Source: Kiloniella litopenaei (lineage in GTDB: Bacteria; Pseudomonadota; Alphaproteobacteria; Kiloniellales; Kiloniellaceae). From it: 64,000 nucleotides of DNA. The position numbers and the translations under genes were made by a program. The notes under the pieces are model-generated. The model was given only the letters and a program-made list of their open reading frames with translations, had not been told where the DNA came from and did no database searches. The stretch spans positions 1 to 64,000 of the forward strand of contig NZ_LANI01000003.1 in NCBI RefSeq assembly GCF_000982415.1, given 5' to 3'. Below are positions 44,838-55,127 of the stretch, piece after piece; the first letter of the stretch is position 1; each line of letters begins with the position of its first letter.

Positions 44838-46058
44838 CTACTCAGCAGCCTGCGGCAAAGGCTTGCTCCCGCCGAAGACAACCTCATTCCCAGGTCTTGG
44901 GTCCCTCGGGACGTTAAAGGCAAGGATCAGAGAGATCACTGCCATGCCGGCACCAGCGGCGAAGACCATCCACATGGCTTCGTCAGGGAAGGCATGGCCG
45001 AAGAGGACCGGAATAAAGACAGCCGGGATATGGTTGATGGAAAAGCTGACGCCAGAGGTAGAGGCAATGTCTTTGGGATCAGCAATTTTCTGCAGATAGC
45101 TTTTCTGTGCGATGGCAAAGGAAAAGAACAGGTGATCCAGTATATAGAGGACAGCACCGATCCAGGCTTCTGCAACCAGGGCATAGCCAGAAAATACCAG
45201 AATAAGCCCGATGTATTCAAAGATCAGTGCTCGGCGTTCGCCCCAGCGCGAGATAAATTTACCGATTTTAGGCGCAAGCCAGAAATTAATGGCCTGATTC
45301 ACCAAATAGAGCATGGTGATTTCGGCCACAGAAAAATCGAACTTCACGACCATCATAAAGCTGGCAAAAGCAACAAAGATCTGACGACGCGCTCCGCCCA
45401 TAAAGGTCAGCGCGTAAAAGAGCCAATAGCGTTTGCGCAAGATCATCTTCTTGTGCTGCACTTCCTTTGGCTGATAGGACGGAAAAGCCAATACAACAAA
45501 CAGGACGAGCAAGATGGTCATGGTACCACCCGCCAGATAAACCCATTTATAATCAAGGCCAAAGAAGGTGAAGATCACCCAGATCATGCCGTAGGCAATG
45601 ATTGATGCAATGGAACGGGCAGAAAGCTGTCGCCCCAGAGACAAGGGCGCGCGTTCTTTATCAACCCACTGCAGGGTTAGTGACATCTGGACGGTTTCGT
45701 AATAGTGAAAGCCGACAGACATGATGACGGTGGTCACATAGAGGCCAAAGGCACTGGGATAAAAGCCCGTAACCGCAACGCCCACGCCCAACAGAATTAA
45801 GGCCATCAGGCCAAAAGTGCGTTCCTTGATAAAAAGAAGGAACAAAAGAGCACTCACCACCAAGAGGCCGGGAATTTCACGCACAGACTGTAAGATGCCG
45901 ATTTCAGCAAGACCAAAGTCAGCCTTTTCCACAACAAAGTTATTCAGCAGGCTCATCCAGGTTGCAAAGGCCAAAGGCATGGCCGCTGAAAGAATGATCA
46001 GACAACCTTCGGGCGTGCGCCAGACTTCCGGTTTCAAATAATGACCGAGCGGTTTCAT
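44838..46058 (-). CDS. Major facilitator superfamily transporter
   Basis: 406 aa with about 12 hydrophobic segments and no signal peptide. A central loop (about residues 190-215) separates the two halves. The sequence (FNVPRDPRPGNEV at the C-terminus, GFHYYETVQMSLTLQWVDKE early) is not a subfamily whose substrate I know. It is divergent from an AraC-type regulator, which probably controls it. Confidence 0.85.
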   Translation of the reverse strand: MKPLGHYLKPEVWRTPEGCLIILSAAMPLAFATWMSLLNNFVVEKADFGLAEIGILQSVREIPGLLVVSALLFLLFIKERTFGLMALILLGVGVAVTGFYPSAFGLYVTTVIMSVGFHYYETVQMSLTLQWVDKERAPLSLGRQLSARSIASIIAYGMIWVIFTFFGLDYKWVYLAGGTMTILLVLFVVLAFPSYQPKEVQHKKMILRKRYWLFYALTFMGGARRQIFVAFASFMMVVKFDFSVAEITMLYLVNQAINFWLAPKIGKFISRWGERRALIFEYIGLILVFSGYALVAEAWIGAVLYILDHLFFSFAIAQKSYLQKIADPKDIASTSGVSFSINHIPAVFIPVLFGHAFPDEAMWMVFAAGAGMAVISLILAFNVPRDPRPGNEVVFGGSKPLPQAAE

Positions 46059-46133
46059 ATGTTATTTTCCATAAAGACTTTATGATTAATAGTTCTCAAT
46101 ACAATAGAGATGGCGAGCAAGGCTGTCTTGCGT

Positions 46134-46150
46134 TATCATGACATATGATA
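46134..46150. promoter_or_regulatory. Inverted repeat in the MFS/AraC divergent spacer
   Basis: TATCAT (46134-46139) and ATGATA (46145-46150) separated by 5 nt, between the divergent genes. It could be an operator for the AraC-type regulator. Weak evidence. Confidence 0.3.
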
Positions 46151-46179
46151 TCGCCAAACGGACAGAATTTTAATATTGT

Positions 46180-46980
46180 ATGAGAATTGAACCGCCTCTT
46201 GACCAGCCCTTGGTATCGAAACCAAATGACGTTCCTGAAGAACTGGTGCGGCCGGTCATGGTGCGTGCTGCCAACATGCGACCCGGCAGGCGTGTTTTGC
46301 CCCACAGCCATGAGTGGTGCCAACTGGCCTATGCCTCTGAAGGCGTTCTTGCCATCTACACAGATCAGGGCAGCTGGGTCGTGCCGCCACAGCGGGCCGT
46401 GTGGATACCCCATGAAACCGAGCACGAGGTCTATTCTCCCCATGGCTCCAAATGGCGAGCTTTGCATCTGGACAGAGAGTTCTCTCAGGGGATGCCTGAC
46501 AGCTGTTGCGTGATTTCGGTCTCAAAGCTGTTGCGGGAAATGCTGATCCACGCTGCCACGCTGCCCGTTGAATATGATGAACAGGGCGCGGATGGGCGGT
46601 TAATGCAGGTTCTGATGGATCAAATCCGTGCCGCCAGAACCGTTCCCCTTCACCTCCCTCTTCCTCAGGATGCCAGATTACGACGCGTTACAGAGCTATT
46701 GATTCACACCCCCTCTGACCCTCGCGGACTGGAAGACCTCGCCAATGATGCAGGCGCCAGCAGCCGTACACTTGCAAGACTATTTTCCAAAGAGCTGGGC
46801 ATGACCTTTCGCCAATGGCGTAGTCAATGCCGCCTGATGGCATCCATGGAACGTCTGGCCCTTGGCGAAGCAGTGACATCTGTCGCAATTGACCTGGGAT
46901 ATGACAGCCCCAGCGCCTTTATCGCCATGTTCAAACGCACCCTGGGAAAACCGCCTGCCGCCTATTTTGCGACGCAATAG
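46180..46980 (+). CDS. AraC-family regulator with cupin-like N-terminus
   Basis: 266 aa. Residues about 25-110 form a cupin-like sensing domain (RVLPHSHEWCQLAYASEGVL, VPPQRAVWIPHETEHEVYSP). The C-terminal DNA-binding domain has both helix-turn-helices: LARLFSKELGMTFRQWRSQC and AIDLGYDSPSAFIAMFKRTL. Members of this type often control the divergent transporter, here the MFS gene. Ligand unknown. Confidence 0.9.
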   Translation: MRIEPPLDQPLVSKPNDVPEELVRPVMVRAANMRPGRRVLPHSHEWCQLAYASEGVLAIYTDQGSWVVPPQRAVWIPHETEHEVYSPHGSKWRALHLDREFSQGMPDSCCVISVSKLLREMLIHAATLPVEYDEQGADGRLMQVLMDQIRAARTVPLHLPLPQDARLRRVTELLIHTPSDPRGLEDLANDAGASSRTLARLFSKELGMTFRQWRSQCRLMASMERLALGEAVTSVAIDLGYDSPSAFIAMFKRTLGKPPAAYFATQ

Positions 46981-46984
46981 AAAA

Positions 46985-47007
46985 GCCAGCTACAAAACGC
47001 AGCTGGC
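46985..47007. terminator. Hairpin between the AraC and msrP genes
   Basis: GCCAGCT (46985-46991) and AGCTGGC (47001-47007), 7-bp perfect stem with a 9-nt loop, between convergent genes. No T-tract follows, so termination is only probable. Confidence 0.5.
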
Positions 47008-47066
47008 CATGGCATAAATCGTCAACAAATTTAGGATGACGCAGTTTCACAAAGAGACTTCATCTC

Positions 47067-48074
47067 TTAGGTGTAAAGACGTTCATCCTTAATATCTTTA
47101 TAAAGATCAGCAACTTCCTCGGCATAGCCATTAAACAATAACGTTGGCACACGCTCACTCTTGCCAAGTGGCTGTTCAGTGGCCTGGCTCCAACGTGCAT
47201 GGGGCACATCCGGGTTCACATTGGCCCAGAAGCCATATTCAGATCCCTGAATTTCTTCCCAGAAGGAAACAGGCCTTTTATCTGTGAAGGTAAATTTCAC
47301 AATTGATTTCGTAGATTTGAAGCCATATTTCCACGGTGTCACCAACCGCAGCGGCGCGCCGTTCTGTTTCGGCATCGGCTTACCATAAATACCTGTGGCA
47401 ATGAAGGCAAGATCATGAGACGCCTCTTCAATCGTCAGGCCCTCAATATAAGGCCATGGATACCAATGCGCTTTTTGCCCACTGGCTATGTCGGGTAAAT
47501 TGAAGGTTTCCATGCGAATATATTTCGCGCTGGATAACGGGCGCGCCAGTTCAACTAGTTTTTTTAGTGGAAACCCTGTCCAGGGAACAGCCATAGACCA
47601 GGCTTCAACACAGCGATGTCGATAGAGACGTTCTTCAAACTCAATCTTTGCGAAAAGATCATCGATATCCAGTTGCATCTCTTTCTCGACCATCCCATCA
47701 ATGGCAACCGACCAGGGGCGCAAGGGTAAAGCCTGGGCTTTTTCATGAATGTTTTTCGAAGAACCAAATTCATAAAAATTGTTATAGGTCGTCGCAAGCT
47801 CCTCAAAACTCAGATCCCGATCCAGCTTGTAGGTATCGTTTCGCTTGGCTGGATAATATTTGGCACTTGGATCAATATTGGTTTCAGTCGCTGCCTTTTT
47901 GGCTGGTGCTGTTACTTCTGCCGAGGGTTCATCACATCCTGTCACAAGACCTGTGGATAAAACGGCTGATCCTAAAGCAGCCTGTTTCATAAAATTACGC
48001 CGATTCAAATACACACTTTCCTCGGTCAACTGACTTTCTTTCAGCTCCCAGGGTTTGCGAAATTTCAATAACAT
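47067..48074 (-). CDS. msrP: Protein-methionine-sulfoxide reductase catalytic subunit MsrP
   Basis: 335 aa from ATG 48074, chosen because AGAGGA stands 6 nt upstream; the longer frame begins at 48098. A twin-arginine signal (NRRNFMKQAALGS) marks Tat export. Molybdopterin domain: the Mo-ligand Cys in RHRCVEAWSMAVPWTGFPLK, and NGAPLRLVTPWKYGFKS. The enzyme repairs periplasmic methionine sulfoxides and needs Mo-molybdopterin, which fits the moa/moe genes at 62-64 kb. Its usual partner, the membrane haem protein MsrQ, is not adjacent. Confidence 0.93.
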   Translation of the reverse strand: MLLKFRKPWELKESQLTEESVYLNRRNFMKQAALGSAVLSTGLVTGCDEPSAEVTAPAKKAATETNIDPSAKYYPAKRNDTYKLDRDLSFEELATTYNNFYEFGSSKNIHEKAQALPLRPWSVAIDGMVEKEMQLDIDDLFAKIEFEERLYRHRCVEAWSMAVPWTGFPLKKLVELARPLSSAKYIRMETFNLPDIASGQKAHWYPWPYIEGLTIEEASHDLAFIATGIYGKPMPKQNGAPLRLVTPWKYGFKSTKSIVKFTFTDKRPVSFWEEIQGSEYGFWANVNPDVPHARWSQATEQPLGKSERVPTLLFNGYAEEVADLYKDIKDERLYT

Positions 48075-48222
48075 TATAAATCCTCTGTCTTGTTCCACTT
48101 ACAGAGATACGCTTTGTTTTTCTCACAAACAAATCACTGCTGCGTTAACAAGCTGTGTAAAAGATACCAAAAACTTCATAAACCTCTAATCCGCAAACTT
48201 ATTTCAGGACGAGAAAAGCAAA

Positions 48223-48252
48223 TAAAAAAGGGTACATCAAATGATGCACCCC
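48223..48252 (-). terminator. Terminator after the aspartate aminotransferase gene
   Basis: GGGT-A-CATC (48230-48238) and GATG-C-ACCC (48243-48251) with loop AAAT and one A/C mismatch; on the minus strand a T-tract follows the stem. Ends the aminotransferase transcript. Confidence 0.75.
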
Positions 48253-48320
48253 TTCGTGTTTTGAACCAGATCCTTTCGCCCAACGACGTTGTGGGAAATG
48301 ATCTGGTATTAAGCTCTTTG

Positions 48321-49899
<1,579 letters not shown>

Positions 49900-50115
49900 A
49901 TGCATCGCACAGGATATGTCCGCAATTCACATAAACAATACTCAACAAAAAAAGGTCTTGTAAGTTTAACCGCTCTATTGGCCTTGTTAATCTCGCTGTC
50001 CACAGTTTCTGTCTCACTTGCTGCTATCTTATCGCCCGAAACCTTTCTGGCTGAACGGATGACTGAACAAAAGAAAAAAGACATAGAAAAAGAGGCTCGA
50101 AAGCCTCTTCCTTAA
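49900..50115 (+). CDS. Possible small membrane protein, 71 aa
   Basis: ORF with GAGGAG about 9 nt before its ATG. Residues about 20-44 (GLVSLTALLALLISLSTVSV) form one hydrophobic helix, followed by a Lys/Glu-rich tail. Its last codons (50091-50110) coincide with the minus-strand terminator of ahpD, which lowers the chance that it is real. No family recognised. Confidence 0.35.
   Translation: MHRTGYVRNSHKQYSTKKGLVSLTALLALLISLSTVSVSLAAILSPETFLAERMTEQKKKDIEKEARKPLP
50085..50110 (-). terminator. Terminator downstream of ahpD
   Basis: Stem AGAGGCT (50091-50097) with AGCCTCT (50102-50108), loop CGAA on plus (TTCG on minus), followed on the minus strand by a T-rich tract (A's at 50084-50090). It ends the ahpD transcript. 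Confidence 0.8.
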
Positions 50116-50147
50116 ACGCCGAAACCAATGGTGATAAAATAATTTAT

Positions 50148-50681
50148 CTATTCCACCAAAGCAGCTTCACCATCAAATGTCGCAGCAAGGGCATGCATGA
50201 CAGACGCGATACGAATAGCGTCCTGAATACCCTCTTTGGAAATGCCACCAGCAGCAACTTGCTTTTCATGTGATTCAATACACATACCACAACCGTTTAT
50301 GGCCGAAACAGCCAAAGACCAAAGCTCGAAATCCACTTTATCAACGCCAGGGCGGCCAATGATATTCATGCGCAATCTGGCCGGGAGCTTCAAATAGTCT
50401 TCATTCCCGCTTAGATGTGTAAAACGGTAATAGATATTGTTCATCCCCATAATAGACGCCGCCGATTTTGCCGCAGAATAGGCCTCAGCAGATAACTTTT
50501 CTTTTGCCTCTGCATTAATTGCCTTGATAACAAAGGCATTGCGGCTTGAAAGGGCTGATGCAAGTGCAGTTCCCCAGATCTGTTGATCATTCAGAGATGT
50601 CGATGTCAAAACATTGGTAATGTTCAGTTTAAGATCCTTGGCATACTCAGGAACAGCCGACTTCAAATCACTAATAGACAC
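50148..50681 (-). CDS. ahpD: Alkyl hydroperoxide reductase AhpD
   Basis: 177 aa, carboxymuconolactone-decarboxylase fold. The active site is [15 protein letters not shown] with C131, C134 and H138 in the AhpD C-x-x-C-x-x-x-H pattern. AhpD supplies electrons to AhpC, as in Mycobacterium, replacing AhpF. It lies 126 bp downstream of ahpC with a terminator in between, so it may have its own promoter or rely on read-through. Two 17-bp tandem repeats stand upstream of it. Confidence 0.92.
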   Translation of the reverse strand: MSISDLKSAVPEYAKDLKLNITNVLTSTSLNDQQIWGTALASALSSRNAFVIKAINAEAKEKLSAEAYSAAKSAASIMGMNNIYYRFTHLSGNEDYLKLPARLRMNIIGRPGVDKVDFELWSLAVSAINGCGMCIESHEKQVAAGGISKEGIQDAIRIASVMHALAATFDGEAALVE

Positions 50682-50712
50682 GATCTATATCTCCCTTTAT
50701 CGCGTGACGTAA

Positions 50713-50746
50713 TAACCTTGATATTTAAATAACCTGGATATTTAAA
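50713..50746. repeat. Tandem 17-bp direct repeat upstream of ahpD
   Basis: TAACCTTGATATTTAAA (50713-50729) directly followed by TAACCTGGATATTTAAA (50730-50746), one mismatch. It lies between ahpC's terminator and ahpD's start (50681). It may be a regulator site or chance duplication. Confidence 0.6.
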
Positions 50747-50754
50747 AGATGAAT

Positions 50755-50790
50755 AAAAAAGGCGGGCTCGGTTACCCGGACCCGCCCTTT
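50755..50790 (-). terminator. Terminator after ahpC
   Basis: GGCGGG (50761-50766) with CCCGCC (50781-50786), extended by a C/A mismatch, a G-U pair and CGG/CCG; loop TTAC. On the minus strand it is followed by six T's. Confidence 0.85.
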
Positions 50791-50807
50791 ATCAAAGCTT
50801 CTGGTTC

Positions 50808-51347
50808 TTAAGCAACTTTAAGAACGTCGTCGCCTTTGTTCCAGTTACATGGGCACAGCTCGTCAGTCTGTAACGCATCAAGGATACGAAGCGTTTCCTG
50901 TGGGTTACGACCAACGTTCAAACCATTTACACCAACATGCTGGATAATTCCGTCTGGATCGACAATGAATGTTGCACGAAGCGCAACACCTGCTTCGGCA
51001 TCCAGAATTCCAAGACCTTCACAAAGCTCGCGTTTGATGTCAGAAACCATTGGGAAAGGAAGATCGTTCAGGTCTTCATGGTCTTTACGCCATGCCATGT
51101 GAACAAAATCACTATCGGTAGAAACACCAAGAATCTGGGCGTCGCGGTCTTCGAACTCTTCATTCATTGCGCCAAAAGCAGCAATCTCGGTTGGGCAGAT
51201 GAATGTGAAATCTTTTGGCCAGAAGAAAACTACTTTCCATTTTCCTTCGTAGCTTTTGTCAGTGATTTCAACAAAACCATCAGTCGGGTTATTGGAAACA
51301 ACAGCAGTCAAAGCGTATTCTGGAAACTTATCACCAATCGTAAGCAT
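50808..51347 (-). CDS. ahpC: Peroxiredoxin AhpC
   Basis: 179 aa thiol peroxidase. Peroxidatic C51 in FFWPKDFTFICPTEIAAF and the C-terminal ELCPCNWNKGD with C165 and C167, the three-cysteine pattern seen in AhpD-dependent AhpC of actinobacteria and alphaproteobacteria. It reduces organic peroxides and peroxynitrite in the cytosol. No AhpF is present; AhpD is the likely reductant. A -35-like TTGACT at 51469-51474 and an ICE box at 51481 suggest iron or haem control. Confidence 0.95.
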   Translation of the reverse strand: MLTIGDKFPEYALTAVVSNNPTDGFVEITDKSYEGKWKVVFFWPKDFTFICPTEIAAFGAMNEEFEDRDAQILGVSTDSDFVHMAWRKDHEDLNDLPFPMVSDIKRELCEGLGILDAEAGVALRATFIVDPDGIIQHVGVNGLNVGRNPQETLRILDALQTDELCPCNWNKGDDVLKVA

Positions 51348-51480
51348 GCTTACACGTCCTCATAATTATGCCCACTTTGTGAGCGCCGGTATTAATGCAA
51401 AATCTGATTGCGCAAAGCCCTGCGCAGAGGGTATTTTCATGGCATACTTAATCTGTAGAAATTCACGAAGTCAAGATTTT

Positions 51481-51497
51481 TTTAGAATAATTCTAAT
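51481..51497. promoter_or_regulatory. ICE box (candidate Irr site) upstream of ahpC
   Basis: TTTAGAATAATTCTAAT matches the iron control element TTTAGAANNNTTCTAAA at 13 of 14 defined positions and is a 7-1-7 palindrome. It lies 6 bp upstream of the ahpC -35 candidate, and 99 bp upstream of the divergent ammonia-lyase gene. Irr itself is not in the window. Confidence 0.5.
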
Positions 51498-51595
51498 TAA
51501 CAACTAGCTTTCTGTCTTTACGCTCTTTCCCTCTCTTTGGAAAAAAGCTTAACTAGGCACAACCCAATACCTTAAAACACTTTAGATTAAGCCAA

Positions 51596-52849
51596 ATGGT
51601 CCGTTATCTCTCAACTTGGAAAAGATCTCAATTCAGCCTTCTCCCCAACCCTGATGCGTCCAGATCTTTGGCCTATGGAGAGAACCTTGATTACATTCTT
51701 TCCAAAGAAAGCTGTCAAAAAGCACTTAATGAAATAACAAGTTGGCCAGAATATAAGGTCAGCCCACTGACCTCACTCCCCGGCCTTGCCAAACAACTTA
51801 ATCTCGTTGACGTCAGTTTCAAGGACGAAAGTAAAAGATTTAATCTTGGTTCATTCAAAGCCCTAGGCGGTGCCTATGCCGTTTTAAAATTCCTGAAAAC
51901 CTTCATAGAACAAAAAGACGACATAACAGTTGATACAGATGATTTACGCAAAGGTTTATACAAGAACATTACATCAACATTAACCGTCACCACCGCGACG
52001 GACGGAAATCACGGACGTTCCGTAGCTTGGGGCGCCCAGATCTTTGGGTGTAAGGCTACTATCTATGTCCCGGCCAGTTGCAGTCCATCTCGAATAGAAG
52101 CCATCAAAGAACATGGCGCAAAGGTTATCCAGACGTCTCTGGATTATGATGAAACCGTCCGACATTGCGTAAAAGAGGCAGAAAAAAACCATTATCAAAT
52201 TATATCAGATACATCATGGGAAGATTATCACGAAGTACCTGCACAGATAATGCAAGGCTATAGCATTATTGCTGAAGAAGCCCTAAAGGAATACTTTACA
52301 CGCCCTTTTCGTCAGGCAATTCCCCCATCCCACATATTTATCCAAGCTGGCGTTGGTGGATTAGCTGCCGCGATAGCTGGATATTTCTGGGCCCATCTTG
52401 GGGAACGACGTCCCAAAATTGTTATTGTCGAACCCGAAAATGCAGCCTGCTTGTACGCCACTGCTGCAGAAGGAACACTCACCAAAGCAAGGGGCGATAA
52501 AGAAACAGGTAATGTTCACACCATTATGGCCGGGCTTGATTGCGGGGAAACATCCCCTATTGCTTGGCAAATTCTATCCCGTAGTGCTGACTTTTTCATG
52601 ACAATACCTGATGCCATAACAGGTCCAACAATGAAATTAATTGCTGCCTCCCCCTTTAACGACCCGGTCTTGGAGGCGGGTGAATCCAGTGTCGCCGGGC
52701 TTGCAGCCTTGATAATGACAGCAACACACGAAGACACACGTGAAATTCTTGGCTTATCGCCGGATTCACGTATTCTTCTAATTAATAGCGAAGGCATCAT
52801 GGATCAGTCTTTGTTCCAAAAAATGGTTATGGAAAACGAGACGAACTGA
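51596..52849 (+). CDS. dpaL: Diaminopropionate ammonia-lyase
   Basis: 417 aa PLP fold-type II enzyme that cleaves 2,3-diaminopropionate to pyruvate and ammonia. PLP lysine K88 in FNLGSFKALGGAYAV; TATDGNHGRSVAWGAQIFG; GVGGLAAAIAGYFWAH; and MAGLDCGETSPIAWQI, all typical of YgeX/DpaL. Divergent from ahpC. There is no second catabolic gene nearby, so its role may be detoxification of diaminopropionate. TTAAGCCAA precedes ATG; no strong ribosome site. Confidence 0.92.
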   Translation: MVRYLSTWKRSQFSLLPNPDASRSLAYGENLDYILSKESCQKALNEITSWPEYKVSPLTSLPGLAKQLNLVDVSFKDESKRFNLGSFKALGGAYAVLKFLKTFIEQKDDITVDTDDLRKGLYKNITSTLTVTTATDGNHGRSVAWGAQIFGCKATIYVPASCSPSRIEAIKEHGAKVIQTSLDYDETVRHCVKEAEKNHYQIISDTSWEDYHEVPAQIMQGYSIIAEEALKEYFTRPFRQAIPPSHIFIQAGVGGLAAAIAGYFWAHLGERRPKIVIVEPENAACLYATAAEGTLTKARGDKETGNVHTIMAGLDCGETSPIAWQILSRSADFFMTIPDAITGPTMKLIAASPFNDPVLEAGESSVAGLAALIMTATHEDTREILGLSPDSRILLINSEGIMDQSLFQKMVMENETN

Positions 52850-52897
52850 TCCTATATAATTTTGGTTTCACTCAACCTTTCAAGGCAATAAACACGT

Positions 52898-55027
52898 ATG
52901 ACTTCTCCATTGATTGAACGCGCTTCTGACAGTTTTTTCAAAGACGATTCAAAACCTTTTCGCCTTGATTCAGAATTCACGCCATCCGGGGACCAACCCC
53001 AGGCAATTCAAGAACTTTGCGATGGCTTAAATCAGGGCGAGCGCAGTCAGGTTTTACTGGGCGTAACCGGGTCAGGTAAAACCTTTACCATGGCTCAAAC
53101 CATTCAACGGCTGCAGCGACCAGCCCTCGTTCTTGCCCATAATAAAACCCTCGCCGCCCAGCTCTATACCGAGATGAAAGGTTTTTTTCCCGACAACGCA
53201 GTCGAATACTTTGTCTCTTATTATGACTACTATCAGCCAGAAGCCTATGTCGCCCGGACAGACACTTACATAGAAAAAGACAGCTCGATCAATGAACAGA
53301 TTGATCGCATGCGCCATGCAGCCACCCGTGCGCTTTTTGAGCGAGATGATGTTATCATTGTTGCTTCTGTTTCATGTATCTACGGTATTGGCTCACCGGA
53401 AACCTATGCGCAAATGACCCTGAGCCTCAAGGTCGAGCAAGAAGTCGATATGCGCGACATTCTGAAATCTTTGGTCGAGCTTCAATATACCCGTAATGAC
53501 ATCGCTTTTGGCCGTGGCACCTTCAGAGTACGGGGTGATACATTAGAGATTTTCCCCGCACACTACGAAGATCGCGCCTGGCGGATATCTTTTTTTGGTG
53601 ACGAAATCGAAACAGTTCAGGAGTTCGACCCCCTAACTGGCGAGAAAACCGCCGATCTAGAGGGTGTTCGAGTATACGCCAACAGTCACTATGTAACGCC
53701 TCGCCCCACATTATTACAGGCAGCAAAAGGCATCAAAGCGGACCTGAAGGTTCAACTGGAAAAATTTAATCAGGAAAACAAACTTCTTGAAGCACAACGC
53801 CTTGAACAGCGGACGATTTTCGACCTGGAGATGATCGAGGCAACAGGCGCTTGCGCAGGTATTGAAAACTATTCCAGATATCTGACGGGGCGTGCTCCGG
53901 GTGAGCCACCACCCACGCTTTTTGAATACCTGCCGGATAACGCGCTGCTCTTCGTCGATGAAAGCCATGTCACGATCGGGCAACTTAACGGCATGTACAA
54001 TGGTGACTTTGCCCGTAAATCAAACTTGGCAGAATATGGTTTCCGCCTTCCTTCTTGCATAGATAACCGTCCGCTCAAATTTCAAGAATGGGAAGCGATG
54101 CGCCCGCAAAGTATTTTTGTGTCGGCAACGCCAGGCCCCTGGGAACTAAATGAAACGGGTGGTGTTTTTGCCGAACAGGTTATTCGCCCGACTGGCTTGC
54201 TTGATCCTGTGTGTGAAATCAGACCAACAGAAACCCAAGTCGATGATCTGATCAAAGAATGTAAGGATGTGGTCAGTCGCAACATGCGTGTTCTTGTCAC
54301 CACGCTGACAAAACGCATGGCAGAGGATCTGACAGAATACCTGCACGAAGCCCACTTGAAGGTCCGCTACATCCATTCCGATATCGATACGTTGGAAAGA
54401 ATGGAAATTATCCGCGATCTGCGTAAAGGCGTGTTCGATGTTCTTGTTGGCATTAACCTGTTACGTGAAGGACTTGATATTCCCGAATGCGGACTGGTCT
54501 GTATTCTTGATGCGGATAAGGAAGGTTTCTTACGTTCGACGACGGCTTTGGTACAAACCATTGGTCGTGCTGCGCGTAACGTTGACGGAAAGGTCATTCT
54601 ATATGCAGACAAGATGACTCCTTCGCTGACCAAGGCTCTTGATGAAACCAACCGCCGTCGGGAAAAACAACAGGCCTATAACGAAGAGCACGGGATCACC
54701 CCTGAATCTGTTCGGAAACAAATTGGTGATATACTTGGATCAGTATACGAAAGCGATCACGTTACTGTTGATCTAGACGGCACAAGTGATAGCCATCGTG
54801 TCGGACATAACCTGAAATCTTATATAGATGATCTGACAAAGCGTATGCACGAAGCTGCCGCCGATCTGGAATTTGAAGAAGCCGCCAGGATCAGAGACGA
54901 GATAAAAAAACTACAGGATGACGAGCTTGGGCTTTCAAACGCATCAGATAACAATCTATCCGATCGAATGGCGATGGCTGATGCAAAGTCCAAAAGCAAA
55001 AAATATCGCAAGGGGAAGAAAAATTGA
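52898..55027 (+). CDS. uvrB: Excinuclease ABC subunit B
   Basis: 709 aa. DNA-damage verification helicase of nucleotide excision repair. Walker A GVTGSGKT, the beta-hairpin [25 protein letters not shown]-like [10 protein letters not shown], helicase motifs ([23 protein letters not shown]), and the UVR motif ([20 protein letters not shown]) near the C-terminus. Normal length. Starts 49 bp after the ammonia-lyase gene. uvrC lies about 4 kb further on. Confidence 0.98.
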   Translation: MTSPLIERASDSFFKDDSKPFRLDSEFTPSGDQPQAIQELCDGLNQGERSQVLLGVTGSGKTFTMAQTIQRLQRPALVLAHNKTLAAQLYTEMKGFFPDNAVEYFVSYYDYYQPEAYVARTDTYIEKDSSINEQIDRMRHAATRALFERDDVIIVASVSCIYGIGSPETYAQMTLSLKVEQEVDMRDILKSLVELQYTRNDIAFGRGTFRVRGDTLEIFPAHYEDRAWRISFFGDEIETVQEFDPLTGEKTADLEGVRVYANSHYVTPRPTLLQAAKGIKADLKVQLEKFNQENKLLEAQRLEQRTIFDLEMIEATGACAGIENYSRYLTGRAPGEPPPTLFEYLPDNALLFVDESHVTIGQLNGMYNGDFARKSNLAEYGFRLPSCIDNRPLKFQEWEAMRPQSIFVSATPGPWELNETGGVFAEQVIRPTGLLDPVCEIRPTETQVDDLIKECKDVVSRNMRVLVTTLTKRMAEDLTEYLHEAHLKVRYIHSDIDTLERMEIIRDLRKGVFDVLVGINLLREGLDIPECGLVCILDADKEGFLRSTTALVQTIGRAARNVDGKVILYADKMTPSLTKALDETNRRREKQQAYNEEHGITPESVRKQIGDILGSVYESDHVTVDLDGTSDSHRVGHNLKSYIDDLTKRMHEAAADLEFEEAARIRDEIKKLQDDELGLSNASDNNLSDRMAMADAKSKSKKYRKGKKN

Positions 55028-55127
55028 AGCTAAGACAATAAAAAATGAAACATTGTGTGATTTACCAGTTAATCTTCCAAACATCATCACACAATGATAT
55101 CGTGTGTCTAACTTCTGGGTAGAATAT

